Shown here: piece after piece, positions 1-8,745 of the stretch
Layout of the letters: each line of letters begins with the position of its first letter
Numbering within the stretch: the first letter of the stretch is position 1
Assembly (NCBI RefSeq): GCF_001613165.1
Contig: NZ_BDBV01000027.1
Span: 85,685 to 149,684, forward strand
Length of the DNA stretch: 64,000 nucleotides
Direction: 5' to 3'
Source: Nocardia mexicana NBRC 108244
GTDB lineage: Bacteria > Actinomycetota > Actinomycetes > Mycobacteriales > Mycobacteriaceae
Program-made: the position numbers and the translations under genes
The notes under the pieces: generated by a model
What the model saw: only the letters and a program-made list of their open reading frames with translations
What the model was told of the DNA's origin: nothing
Databases searched by the model: none

Positions 1-19
1 TTTCGACTTACAATCGAAA
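1..19. promoter_or_regulatory. Palindromic operator candidate at the Nudix regulator start
   Basis: The window opens with TTTCGA, a 7-nt spacer (cttacaa) and TCGAAA, a perfect 6+6 inverted repeat ending 2 nt before the GTG of the Nudix gene. In mycobacteria the homologous Nudix gene is divergent from nadABC, so this is probably the operator of that divergent promoter (inference). The partner gene lies outside the window. Confidence 0.5.
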
Positions 20-21
20 AC

Positions 22-780
22 GTGGCCCATAGTAGCACCATTCACGAATCGCTCACCGCGGTGTTCCAGGTTCGTCGCTTCCCCGACACCATCACCGCAG
101 GTCAGGATGCCAGTGCACCGGTGGACCCCGAGTCACCGCGGTGCGCACCGGGCTGGCACACCGAACTGGCGGTGTTGCTGTGGGAGCGGGCGATGGAGCC
201 GCAGACCGGCACCTGGTCGCTACCCGGCGGCCGCCTGCGCGACGACGAGGATCTCGATGTCTCGGCCCGCCGCCAGCTCGCCGAGAAGGTCGATGTGCGC
301 GAGCTGTGGCATATCGAGCAGCTGTCGGTCTTCAGCGATCCGGACCGTGTCCCCGGCCCGCGCCGCATAGCCTCGGCCTACCTCGGGCTGGTCCCGCTGT
401 CCGCCGACCCCCATCTGCCGCCGGACACCCGCTGGCATCCGGTCTCGTCGCTGCCGAACATGTCCTTCGACCACGGCACGGTCGTCCATCACGCCCGCAC
501 CAGGCTGGCAGCCAAGCTGTCCTACACCAATATCGCCTTCGCCCTTGCTCCTTCGCATTTCACCATGTCCACGCTTCGCGAGATCTATTGTGCCGCTTTG
601 GGATACGAAGTCGATACCACCAACCTGCAGCGAGTCCTGAGCCGCCGCAAGGTGATCACCCCGACCGGCGACACCGCCTCCCCCGGCAAGGCGGGCGGAC
701 GGCCCGCCGCCGTCTACCGCTTCACCGACGACGAGATCAGGGTGACCGACGAATTCGCCGCGCTGCGGCCGCGCGGGTGA
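22..780 (+). CDS. NrtR-like Nudix-domain protein, probable NAD biosynthesis regulator
   Basis: A 252-residue protein with an N-terminal Nudix fold and a C-terminal winged-helix region (about residues 165-250, with the GGRPAAVYRF turn typical of NrtR proteins). The Nudix box is degenerate: the REUxEExGU part reads RQLAEKVDV, so two positions usually needed for metal binding are changed, which fits a regulator rather than a hydrolase. From memory, the M. tuberculosis equivalent is Rv1593c, next to nadA; the synteny of the rest of the window agrees. Start is GTG directly behind an inverted repeat, which leaves no separate Shine-Dalgarno sequence, so the message may be leaderless. Ligand and target are inferred. 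Confidence 0.75.
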   Translation: MAHSSTIHESLTAVFQVRRFPDTITAGQDASAPVDPESPRCAPGWHTELAVLLWERAMEPQTGTWSLPGGRLRDDEDLDVSARRQLAEKVDVRELWHIEQLSVFSDPDRVPGPRRIASAYLGLVPLSADPHLPPDTRWHPVSSLPNMSFDHGTVVHHARTRLAAKLSYTNIAFALAPSHFTMSTLREIYCAALGYEVDTTNLQRVLSRRKVITPTGDTASPGKAGGRPAAVYRFTDDEIRVTDEFAALRPRG

Positions 781-809
781 ACCTTCCTATCTTGCCGCCT
801 TCTGATGTA

Positions 810-823
810 CCGTTATTTAACGG
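810..823. promoter_or_regulatory. Inverted repeat before the small helical gene
   Basis: CCGTTA-tt-TAACGG is a perfect 6+6 inverted repeat 24 nt upstream of the ATG at 847, inside an otherwise AT-poor region. It looks like an operator for the following gene; the binding protein is unknown. Confidence 0.4.
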
Positions 824-846
824 CACGCTAAGCGTCAGGAGGCGAA

Positions 847-1122
847 ATGCTCGGTCTGGAACGTCGGCTCGGCCGACGGCGGCAACCAGGTCTGGAACAT
901 CGGCTCGCTCAGCTCATCGAGGAGGCGAGAGACTCGGGCGACGGCGCGACCGTCGAGCGTGTGAGCGGTCTGCGGCACGCCCTCGGCTTCCTGGATCAGG
1001 AGCTCGCGACCACGACCGGCACCACCGCTCGGCGCCGGGAACTCGGCAGGCTGCGCCGGGAAGTGGGACTGCTCCTGGCCGATGCGCATGCGCGCGCCGT
1101 GCTGGCGCGGGATTTCGGGTAG
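847..1122 (+). CDS. Small Arg-rich helical protein of unknown function
   Basis: A 91-residue protein with no family I recognise. It has a strong Shine-Dalgarno AGGAGG (837-842) before the ATG and high GC at third codon positions, both favouring a real gene. It is rich in Arg, Leu, Ala and Glu, predicted almost all helical, with coiled-coil-like heptads over residues 45-80. The N-terminus is an internal duplication: a 19-bp stretch beginning at 852 recurs at 888 with one mismatch, giving GLERRLGRRRQP then GLEHRLAQL. It converges on the MerR gene, with 8 nt between the two stops, and follows an inverted repeat at 810-823. Confidence 0.55.
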   Translation: MLGLERRLGRRRQPGLEHRLAQLIEEARDSGDGATVERVSGLRHALGFLDQELATTTGTTARRRELGRLRREVGLLLADAHARAVLARDFG

Positions 1123-1130
1123 CCCGGCCA

Positions 1131-2105
1131 TCAGACCGGTGAGGGCAGCGACGGCTCGCCGAGGCCGGCGGCGCGTGCGCCCGGCAGAGTGTGTGCCTCG
1201 GCGTCGACCGATCGGGCCAGCCCGTCCAGTAACCACAGCTGCAAGGTACCGAGAGTGACTGGGGCATCGGTCAATTCGCCGACCAGCTGCCAGTAGCGGA
1301 GGGTCCCCGGATCGCGCTCCGCGGCCAGGTAGTCGAGCAGGAAACGCCGGAACTCGGGCGTATCCCCGACCTTCCGGGCCGCCGCGTGACTGGCCACGAA
1401 GTGGTCGAGCACGGCGCCGGGGCCCGGCCGGGCGCCCGCGCGCACCAGCGGTTCGGCCAGCTGACACGCCTCGCCCACACCCGCGAGCAGGGCGGTGTCC
1501 GCGCCGGTCGGCCTGTGCCCCAAGTGCATTCGTGTCACCAGTCGGCCGGTCAGGGACCGATTGCCGATCAGGCCGACCAGCTCGGCGTAGGCGACGGCCT
1601 GTTCGACCGTCGGTTCCCTCGGCGGTGCCGGAACGCACATCTCGACGAACGAGTCGAACAGGTCGGCGGGTAGGCGGCCGTCGAACAACCGCCGCCAGAA
1701 GGCGATCACCGCATCGCGCGCCGCGATCGGATCCTCCACCGCGGCAAGCAGTTCCACGCATCCGCTGATATCTCCGGCCACCGTGCCCTCGACGGCGGCG
1801 AGCCGGGCCCGCCGCCATGCGAGCACCGTCAGCTGATCGTCCACCGCGGTGCGCTCGGCCGCGACGGCCTCCGCGATCGAGCGCTCACCCTCGAGCACGG
1901 AGGCGATCGCGGGCAGTCCGAGCCCGAGCCCGCGCAGTCGCCGCACGAGTGCGAGGCGGTCGACCGCCGCGGGCGCGTACCGGCGGTGCCCGCCGGAGCT
2001 GCGCACCGATTCGAGGATCCCCTCGTCGCTGTAGTAGCGGATCGTCCGCACCGGAACGCCCGTCACCTCGGCGAGCTCCCCGATACCCAACGCCGTGCGC
2101 CGCAT
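1131..2105 (-). CDS. MerR-family transcriptional regulator with long effector domain
   Basis: A 324-residue regulator. Residues 1-75 form a MerR winged helix (IGELAEVTGVPVRTIRYY, then the GHRRYAPAAVDRLALVRRLR wing and dimer helix). The C-terminal 240 residues are mostly helical and not recognisable as a drug- or metal-binding domain. Start chosen as the ATG at 2105 because GGAGG lies 5 nt before it; the upstream in-frame GTG at 2117 lies inside that ribosome site. No clear MerR-type operator was found next to it, so its target is unknown. Confidence 0.8.
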   Translation of the reverse strand: MRRTALGIGELAEVTGVPVRTIRYYSDEGILESVRSSGGHRRYAPAAVDRLALVRRLRGLGLGLPAIASVLEGERSIAEAVAAERTAVDDQLTVLAWRRARLAAVEGTVAGDISGCVELLAAVEDPIAARDAVIAFWRRLFDGRLPADLFDSFVEMCVPAPPREPTVEQAVAYAELVGLIGNRSLTGRLVTRMHLGHRPTGADTALLAGVGEACQLAEPLVRAGARPGPGAVLDHFVASHAAARKVGDTPEFRRFLLDYLAAERDPGTLRYWQLVGELTDAPVTLGTLQLWLLDGLARSVDAEAHTLPGARAAGLGEPSLPSPV

Positions 2106-2211
2106 CCGAACCTCCACCTGCCAGTGGCTTCCACGATACGGCGACCGGTCACCCCGGCGCTCCGGCCGATCCGAGAATCACCCGAGATCGCCGCCACAAC
2201 TGCCCCGTGGA

Positions 2212-2784
2212 CTACGTGCGTGGCAGCCGGGTGAGCCCGGCCATAAATGCCTCGGCCTCCCGGTGAGACCGCACGCGAACGAAGTCGATGTGCCCGTAGG
2301 CCGGGTCTGTCTGCGCGGCCGCGTAGCGTGCGCGATTCCCGGCATGGGTCGTCCAAGCCCAGACGATCACCGATCGTTCGGGATCGGTCGACAACATGTT
2401 TCGCCAATCCTCTCGATTGCCGTTCCACAGCTCGCGGCCCGTGAGTGATCGGCCTACCGTGCGCTTGACGATCTGCAGCATGACCCGCGCACGCGGCAGG
2501 TCCAGCCAGACCACGGTGTCCGCGCGCTGCCACACCAGGTCCCCGAGCTTCCCCCGGTAGTTGCCGTCGACCACCCAGGCATCCTGTGCGATTCGCTCGG
2601 CGACCACGGCCCGGAACTCGTCCGCGGGCATGGGCGTCCAATCTGCTTGATGATGGATGGCGTCGAGTTCGATATGCGGGATCCCGAGCCGCCGCGCAAT
2701 GCGGCATGCCAGTGAACTCTTTCCCGAACCCGACGTGCCCACCACCGAGATCCGGCGTTGCACGGTCACCGACGCATTATCCAC
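2212..2784 (-). CDS. P-loop kinase of the FlaR/adenylate-kinase-like family
   Basis: A 190-residue P-loop NTPase resembling proteins annotated as topology modulation or adenylate kinase-like. The Walker A motif is GTSGSGKSS near residue 16. The ELDAIHHQADW segment and the WVVDGNY(R/S)G motif are characteristic of this subgroup. It starts with GTG 6 nt after the stop of a 59-residue ORF (2791-2970), so the two form a small operon. An in-frame GTG at 2769 is an alternative start that still keeps the P-loop. The substrate is unknown. Confidence 0.8.
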   Translation of the reverse strand: MDNASVTVQRRISVVGTSGSGKSSLACRIARRLGIPHIELDAIHHQADWTPMPADEFRAVVAERIAQDAWVVDGNYRGKLGDLVWQRADTVVWLDLPRARVMLQIVKRTVGRSLTGRELWNGNREDWRNMLSTDPERSVIVWAWTTHAGNRARYAAAQTDPAYGHIDFVRVRSHREAEAFMAGLTRLPRT

Positions 2785-2790
2785 TCGGGC

Positions 2791-2970
2791 TCAGTAGCGC
2801 TGTCGATGCTTCACGACGCGGCGGTATGCCGGCTTGCTCGGAATCGGTTGCGCACCATTGGATCTGCGCAACTCGTGGCGCCGGCGCCAGGCGGTGAGGT
2901 CGGCGCGTTCGCCCGCCTGTGCCGTCGTCGCGTCGCCGTGCGCGTGCTCCGCCCGGCGTGTCTTGCCCAT
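2791..2970 (-). CDS. Small basic protein (59 aa), unknown function
   Basis: A 59-residue ORF read on the minus strand from an ATG at 2970, with a good ribosome site GGAAGGAGG 5 nt upstream, to a TGA at 2791. It starts MGKTRRAEHAHGD and ends VKHRQRY; it is highly basic, hydrophilic and probably partly disordered, with no membrane segment. It lies 6 nt upstream of the P-loop kinase gene and would be co-transcribed with it. The ribosome site, tight spacing and lack of any competing gene between 2785 and 3124 support it. No function can be assigned. Confidence 0.6.
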   Translation of the reverse strand: MGKTRRAEHAHGDATTAQAGERADLTAWRRRHELRRSNGAQPIPSKPAYRRVVKHRQRY

Positions 2971-3124
2971 CGCCGCCTCCTTCCGCTTCGATCGCGACCA
3001 CGGTAGCGATCGGCGCCCCGGGCGGCCAGCGAATTTCGTTCCCGATCGGCGGCCGGTGGTGGGACGGGGCCGGGTATCCGGCTACTCGACGGGTATCAGA
3101 CCACACCCGAACATGCCTGCGGCC

Positions 3125-3661
3125 TCAGGTGGACATTCGCACCCGAGGTTTGGGCGGGGGTGCGTCGGTGCGGCCCGCTATCCGGCCGAACATCCAGAAC
3201 AACGCCTCCACCACCCAGAACAACAGCAGCCACAGCTGGACGACGACCACCGGAACCACCAGGAATACCGTGGACGGGATCGCGATGAGGAGAAACAGCG
3301 CGATGTCGCCGGGGCTCGCGCCGCTCAACCTCGAGCCCAAACGTACTGCCGCCCACATCATCCAGCGCTGCGGGACCGACACACCGGTTTCGCGCAGGGC
3401 ACGCCGGAACAGCCCGTCGGCGTCCGCGCGGCTCACCTCGTCGCCGCGGGTCAGATAGTCGTGCAGGATGGCGGCGCGGGTGAAGGCGCCGTAGCGCGGG
3501 ACCAGCCACACCAGGGCCCGAGGCACCGACGCGAAGTCGGTGCGGAATCCGGAGGGGACCACGAAAGTCTGGTATTCACCCCGGTATTCGATGGGTTGGC
3601 AAATGCGCCAGGACTCGGCGTCGATAGCCTCGACGATCGGTCCGGCCCCGATGAACCCCAC
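3125..3661 (-). CDS. DUF1353-family protein with C-terminal membrane segments
   Basis: A 178-residue protein. The DUF1353 signature is visible over residues 30-95: VPSGFRTDFASVPR, then AAILHDYL and the ADALF-like ADADGLFRRAL. DUF1353 proteins are common in phages and bacteria but their activity is not established; the conserved H-D and D-F-A-S residues suggest a hydrolase-like site (inference). Residues 118-160 contain two hydrophobic segments, so this version is probably membrane-anchored. Start is GTG at 3661 with GAAAGG 11 nt upstream. Confidence 0.75.
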   Translation of the reverse strand: MGFIGAGPIVEAIDAESWRICQPIEYRGEYQTFVVPSGFRTDFASVPRALVWLVPRYGAFTRAAILHDYLTRGDEVSRADADGLFRRALRETGVSVPQRWMMWAAVRLGSRLSGASPGDIALFLLIAIPSTVFLVVPVVVVQLWLLLFWVVEALFWMFGRIAGRTDAPPPKPRVRMST

Positions 3662-3746
3662 GGCCCGCCGCCTTTCCGAAGGTGCTGTGCCCTCAGCCTA
3701 CGGCGCGCCGGAAAACCTACGGCAACAGTTCGGCCGCGGCCCGGCG

Positions 3747-4424
3747 TCAACGCGGCGAACCGGAATCGGCTCCTTGGAACGGGCCGAGATGGATGGCCTG
3801 CGAGACCGGTGTGCCGTACGGCCCATAGGTGACGTCGGAGGCGTAGGGCCGCGCACCGTCGGGCGACTCGCCGGTGCTCCCCGCGCCGGAACCCAGGTCC
3901 TCGGAGGTGCTCAGCGCGGCCAGCACCAGCACCACCAGCGAGGCGATCAGCGGCTGCACCATCAGCTGAGTCCAGCCCGTGACCTGCGACGGCACGATGG
4001 CCGGAGCCAGCTCGACGATCGCCTGCACCGGCGGATTCGACGGGCGCGGATGCAGCAGACCCGCCACCTGATCACCGACCCAGGACATCAGCCAGGCACC
4101 GGCCAGCGACCCGGCCAGCAGACCGCCCTGCAGCAGCGGACCACGCAACCGCCGCAGCCGCCACACCGCCGCGGCGCTCAGCAGTCCCGCGATCGCACCG
4201 GCACAGACGAATATCGCGACGGCATCGAATCGGTGCGCGCTCTCCCCCGGCAGCGCCGCACCCCGGCCGGGCTCGACCACGAGCACCTTCTCCGCGGGCG
4301 CCAGCACCCCCCACAACGCGCCGCCGACCGCACTCACCAGCAGTACGGCCGCCACCACCCACAACACGGCGCGCAACTCGCGGCGCCGGGCGTCGGACGG
4401 CACGACAGCGCTCTGATGCGCCAT
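3747..4424 (-). CDS. DUF2567-type membrane protein (Rv1591-like)
   Basis: A 225-residue membrane protein with four hydrophobic segments (about residues 20-42, 70-92, 105-125 and 155-180) and a hydrophilic Gly/Ser/Pro-rich tail. Order and topology match the conserved membrane protein that follows bioB and bsaP in mycobacteria. The start is the ATG at 4424, which overlaps the bsaP stop as TGATG, so translation is probably coupled to bsaP. A role in biotin metabolism is suggested only by this constant position. Confidence 0.75.
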   Translation of the reverse strand: MAHQSAVVPSDARRRELRAVLWVVAAVLLVSAVGGALWGVLAPAEKVLVVEPGRGAALPGESAHRFDAVAIFVCAGAIAGLLSAAAVWRLRRLRGPLLQGGLLAGSLAGAWLMSWVGDQVAGLLHPRPSNPPVQAIVELAPAIVPSQVTGWTQLMVQPLIASLVVLVLAALSTSEDLGSGAGSTGESPDGARPYASDVTYGPYGTPVSQAIHLGPFQGADSGSPR

Positions 4425-4633
4425 CAACGATGTTCCAGGCTCTTGGAATCGGTGACCCCGTGCCGCGAGCACTTCGCCCACCAGCCGTCGGGGCTCACCT
4501 GAACCACCATGCGCCGCCCGCAGTGCTCGCAGAACCGCGGCGGCTCCAGACCCAGCAGTGCGGCCGCGGGGACCGCGTCGTCCAGATTCGGTACAACCCG
4601 CTTACCCGTGAACGGGTTGTAGCGCTCTTCCAT
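4424..4633 (-). CDS. bsaP: Biotin synthase auxiliary protein BsaP
   Basis: A 69-residue protein matching the small ORF downstream of bioB in mycolic-acid actinomycetes (Rv1590 in M. tuberculosis, from memory). It begins [13 protein letters not shown] and carries C35-x2-C38 and a further C55-x2-H58, a set that can hold an Fe-S cluster. BsaP is described as an Fe-S protein supporting BioB turnover in organisms lacking other sulfur donors. It lies 108 nt after bioB on the same strand and its stop overlaps the next gene. ATG 4633 was chosen over longer upstream starts because the homologous part begins there. Confidence 0.85.
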   Translation of the reverse strand: MEERYNPFTGKRVVPNLDDAVPAAALLGLEPPRFCEHCGRRMVVQVSPDGWWAKCSRHGVTDSKSLEHR

Positions 4634-4741
4634 GATGTCCACGACCACCTCGAAAAGTGCAGCTCCTGGGCTGCCGACAATACCTGAACCGCACCGGGCC
4701 GCAGTGCACTGGGCGGCGCGCACCGGTGCGGCCGAAGCGCC

Positions 4742-5761
4742 CTAGATGGTCTCGTTGAGCGCCTTGATCGGCATCTTCAACTCGCCGAGCAGATCCAGGT
4801 CCGCCTCGGCCGGGCGGCCCAGGGTGGTCAGATAGTTGCCGACGATGACGGCGTTGATGCCGCCGAGGATGCCCTTCTTGGCGCCCAGATCGCCCAGGGT
4901 GATCTCGCGGCCGCCGGCGAAGCGAAGCATGGTGCGCGGCAACGCCAGCCGGAACGCGGCCACCGCCCGCAGCGCGTCGGCGGCGGGCAGCACCTCGAGG
5001 TCGCCGAACGGGGTGCCCGGGCGCGGGTTGAGGAAGTTCAGCGGCACCTCGTCGGGCTCCAGCTCGGCCAGGTTGGCCGCGAATTCCGCACGCTGCTCCA
5101 GGGTTTCGCCCATGCCGAGGATGCCGCCGCAGCAGACCTCCATGCCCGCCTCGCGGACCATGCGCAGGGTGTCCCAGCGCTCCTCCCAGCTGTGCGTGGT
5201 GACCACGTTCGGGAAGTGCGACCGCGAGGTCTCGAGGTTGTGGTTGTAGCGGTGCACGCCCATCGCGGCGAGCTGGTCGACCTGCTCCTGGGTGAGCATG
5301 CCCAGCGAGCACGCCACCTGGATGTCGACCTCGTTGCGGATCGCCTCCACACCGGCGGCGACCTGCGCCATCAGCCGCTCGTCCGGGCCGCGCACGGCCG
5401 CGACGATGCAGAACTCGGTGGCGCCGGTCTTGGCGGTCTGCTTCGCCGCCTCCACGAGTGAGGGGATGTCGAGCCAGGCCGCGCGCACGGGCGACTGGAA
5501 AAGCCCCGATTGCGAACAGAAGTGGCAGTCCTCCGGGCAGCCGCCGGTCTTGAGCGAGATGATGCCCTCGACCTCGACCTCCGGCCCGCACCACCGCATC
5601 CGCACCTCGTGCGCCAGCTCCAGTAGTTCCTCGAGCCGCTCGTCGCCGAGGCGCAGCACCTCGAGCGTCTGTTGCTCGTCGAGGCCGACGCCGCGGTCGA
5701 GCACCTGCTCGCGGGCGGTCGCCAGAATGTCGGTGTCGGTCCTGACGGGTGCCTGGGTCAT
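4742..5761 (-). CDS. bioB: Biotin synthase BioB
   Basis: A 339-residue radical SAM enzyme that inserts sulfur into dethiobiotin, the last step of biotin synthesis. The radical SAM cluster motif C75-x3-C79-x2-C82 ([10 protein letters not shown]) is intact, and Cys and Arg residues for the second, sulfur-donating cluster are present (for example ACSLGML, MEVCCGG, RFAGGRE). Length is normal for the family. The start is the ATG at 5761 with GAAGGGA about 8 nt upstream; a longer frame reaching 6064 runs through the operator and bioQ and is not real. The gene is divergent from bioQ, with a BioQ operator 40 nt upstream. Confidence 0.98.
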   Translation of the reverse strand: MTQAPVRTDTDILATAREQVLDRGVGLDEQQTLEVLRLGDERLEELLELAHEVRMRWCGPEVEVEGIISLKTGGCPEDCHFCSQSGLFQSPVRAAWLDIPSLVEAAKQTAKTGATEFCIVAAVRGPDERLMAQVAAGVEAIRNEVDIQVACSLGMLTQEQVDQLAAMGVHRYNHNLETSRSHFPNVVTTHSWEERWDTLRMVREAGMEVCCGGILGMGETLEQRAEFAANLAELEPDEVPLNFLNPRPGTPFGDLEVLPAADALRAVAAFRLALPRTMLRFAGGREITLGDLGAKKGILGGINAVIVGNYLTTLGRPAEADLDLLGELKMPIKALNETI

Positions 5762-5801
5762 GCGCACGAATCCCTTCGTCCGGCCGGTCGGCCGTGCAAC
5801 T

Positions 5802-5814
5802 TGAACGGTGTTCA
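5802..5814. promoter_or_regulatory. BioQ operator between bioB and bioQ
   Basis: TGAACGGTGTTCA lies in the 103-bp divergent intergenic region. It is nearly symmetrical (TGAAC / GTTCA) and matches the operator before bioF and bioA in this window, in line with published BioQ sites in mycobacteria and corynebacteria. It should repress bioB and auto-repress bioQ. Confidence 0.9.
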
Positions 5815-5864
5815 GGCTAGGGTAGCGTGGGACGCGAGTCAAAGCACGGAAGGGTTGTCGCCAA

Positions 5865-6449
5865 GTGCAACTGCATCGCACGGACGTCGTCGACGGCGCC
5901 GTCGCCATCCTCGACCAGTACGGCCTGGCCGATCTCACGATGCGCCGGCTGGCGACCGCACTGCATGTGCAGCCCGGCGCGCTGTACTGGCACTTTCCCA
6001 ACAAGCAGGCGCTGCTGGGCGCGGTCGCCGACCGCATCCTGGCGCCGCTGGACGAGGCGATCACGGCCGACGAATGGTCCGCGCAGGTGGGCGAACTGGC
6101 GCATCGGATGCGCTCGTGCCTGCTCGCCTACCGCGACGGCGCCGAACTGGTGTCGTCCACCTACGCCTCCCGCCTCACCACCAGCAAGGGCCGCGAGCGC
6201 GTGGCGGGAGCGCTGATCCGCGGCGGCATGACCCGCGAGGAGGCCGACCTGGCCGCCTACACGCTGCTGTACTACGTGCTCGGCGAGACCGTCGACGAGC
6301 AGTCGCGGATGCAGATGGATTCGGCGGGCGCGCTGGCGGAGGAGTCGTCGCCGCTGTACGAGAACACCAGCGCCACCGACCGTTTCGACTTCGGGTTGCA
6401 GCTGTTCGTCGGCGGCGTGCGGCACCTGCTGGGCAGCCGGGTGCGCTGA
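5865..6449 (+). CDS. bioQ: TetR-family biotin repressor BioQ
   Basis: A 194-residue TetR regulator with an N-terminal HTH ([21 protein letters not shown], residues 23-43) and a helical C-terminal domain of the TetR_C type seen in BioQ. BioQ represses biotin synthesis genes in actinobacteria that lack BirA-type repression. Its divergent position from bioB and the operator between them match the M. smegmatis arrangement. The start is GTG at 5865 with GGAAGGG about 10 nt upstream. Confidence 0.9.
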   Translation: MQLHRTDVVDGAVAILDQYGLADLTMRRLATALHVQPGALYWHFPNKQALLGAVADRILAPLDEAITADEWSAQVGELAHRMRSCLLAYRDGAELVSSTYASRLTTSKGRERVAGALIRGGMTREEADLAAYTLLYYVLGETVDEQSRMQMDSAGALAEESSPLYENTSATDRFDFGLQLFVGGVRHLLGSRVR

Positions 6450-6475
6450 CCCGAGACCGATCCCAGAGAACCGGA

Positions 6476-6620
6476 CTGTAGAGTTCGTTTCCGTCCCTGC
6501 CGGCGAGTGCGGGAATCCGGTGGAAATCCGGAACGGTCGCGCCACTGTGACCGCGGGCCCTGGTGCACCGCGGAAGTCAGACCTCCCTCGCCCGGCACAG
6601 CTCTGCAGAGGTCGCGAGGT
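6476..6620 (+). ncRNA. Cobalamin riboswitch
   Basis: The 189-bp leader of the ABC transporter contains the conserved cobalamin-riboswitch core: GGGAATCCGGTGGAAATCCGG (6511-6531), then CGGTCGCGCCACTGTGACCG and GGAAGTCAGACC (6572-6583). These match, in order, the GGTGAAAxCC helix, the GCCACTG segment and the B12 box. The element ends shortly before the permease ATG at 6639, so control may be at translation initiation. Boundaries are approximate. Confidence 0.9.
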
Positions 6621-6638
6621 GCCCATGGAGTATCGGCG

Positions 6639-7670
6639 ATGATCCGTGCGCGGATATCGGTGGTAATCCCCGTCGTCACGGTGATGTTGGCGGTCGCCAT
6701 GGTCGCGGCGACCGGATTCGGGGCCGAAAACCTGCCCCTCGCAACGGTGTTCGAGGTGTTGCGCGGCCATGTCACCGGCGCTCCCGGGGCCGACCCGGGC
6801 ATGGACACCATCGTCTGGGAGCTGCGGGTGCCGCGCACCGTGCTGGCCGCCGTGGTCGGGGCGGGCCTGGCGCTGGCGGGTGCGGCGATGCAGACGCTGG
6901 TGCGCAATCCGCTCGCCGATCCCTATCTGCTCGGGGTGTCCTCCGGGGCGGGGGTCGGAGCGGCGGCCGTGATCACCTCCGGGCTGTTCGCCGGGGCCGG
7001 GGTGTGGGCACTGTCGGGCGGCGCACTGGCGGGCGCCTTCGTCGCGGCCGCACTGGTTTTCGCGATCTCGGTCGCGCAGGGCGGGCTCACGCCGCTGCGG
7101 CTGGTGCTGACCGGCACCGTCCTCGGCTCTGCCTTCGCGGCCCTGAGCAGCTATCTGATCTTCCGCAGCGCGGATCCGGCGGCGGCGCAGTCGGTGCTGT
7201 TCTGGCTGCTGGGCAGCCTGGCGGGCGCGGACTGGACACGGATCGCGCTGCCCGCGTGCGTGGTCGGCGCGGCGGCGGTCGCGCTGCTGGCGACCAGCGG
7301 ATGGCTCGACGCCCTGAACCTCGGCGCCGATACCGCGGCCTCGGTGGGAGTTCCGGTGCGCGCCCTGCGGATCGCGCTGTTCGTGGGGCTCGCGATTCTC
7401 GTCGGGGTGCTGGTGGCGGTGTCCGGTGGCATCGGTTTCGTCGGGCTGGTGGTACCGCACGCGGCGCGGCTGCTGGTCGGGTCGCCGCATCGGGCGCTGC
7501 TGCCCGTCTGCGCGCTGTGCGGGGCATTGTTCCTGGTGGTGGCCGACGCCGCGGCCCGGATTCTGGTGCGGCCCACCGAGATTCCGGTGGGGGTGCTGAC
7601 GGGGCTGATCGGCGCGCCGGTGTTTCTGCTGCTGATGGGGCGGCGGCGCTACCGGTTCGGTGCGGCATGA
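6639..7670 (+). CDS. FecCD/BtuC-type ABC transporter permease, probably for cobalamin
   Basis: A 343-residue FecCD-family permease with about ten membrane segments. It contains the family loop LPRTV-like RVPRTVLAAVVGAGLALAGA near residue 60 and the cytoplasmic GGIGFVGLVVPH segment that contacts the ATPase. Together with the ATPase at 7846 and the lipoprotein at 8746 it makes a complete importer. The cobalamin riboswitch directly upstream makes a corrinoid the likely substrate; the family also carries ferric siderophores and haem, so this rests on the riboswitch. The start is ATG 6639 with GGAG upstream. Confidence 0.9.
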   Translation: MIRARISVVIPVVTVMLAVAMVAATGFGAENLPLATVFEVLRGHVTGAPGADPGMDTIVWELRVPRTVLAAVVGAGLALAGAAMQTLVRNPLADPYLLGVSSGAGVGAAAVITSGLFAGAGVWALSGGALAGAFVAAALVFAISVAQGGLTPLRLVLTGTVLGSAFAALSSYLIFRSADPAAAQSVLFWLLGSLAGADWTRIALPACVVGAAAVALLATSGWLDALNLGADTAASVGVPVRALRIALFVGLAILVGVLVAVSGGIGFVGLVVPHAARLLVGSPHRALLPVCALCGALFLVVADAAARILVRPTEIPVGVLTGLIGAPVFLLLMGRRRYRFGAA

Positions 7671-7845
7671 ATGCGGGAATACGGCCCGGGGTCGACCGAT
7701 CGGCGCAGACGACCGTGGGCTTCTGCCGAGCGGCGACCAGGTTCAGCGGCGCGGGGGTGGTACCGGTGTGCCGGACGCTCTTGTCCGGACCAGCGTCCGC
7801 AGTGGCCGATTTCGGTTGCGGCACACAGGGGTCGAGCGGGGCACG

Positions 7846-8643
<798 letters not shown>

Positions 8644-8745
8644 TCCGGCCGCCGCGTCCACTCTTCTCGCTCACATGGCAAGAACTGCCGCACGAACGCG
8701 AATAGTGACCACTCGGGCCGGATCCCCCTCTACAGAAAGGCAGCC

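Noticed and set aside
2834..3832. 332-residue plus-strand open frame
   Set aside because: It lies opposite the 59-residue ORF and the DUF1353 gene and shows no domain, only Arg/His/Gln-rich shadow composition.
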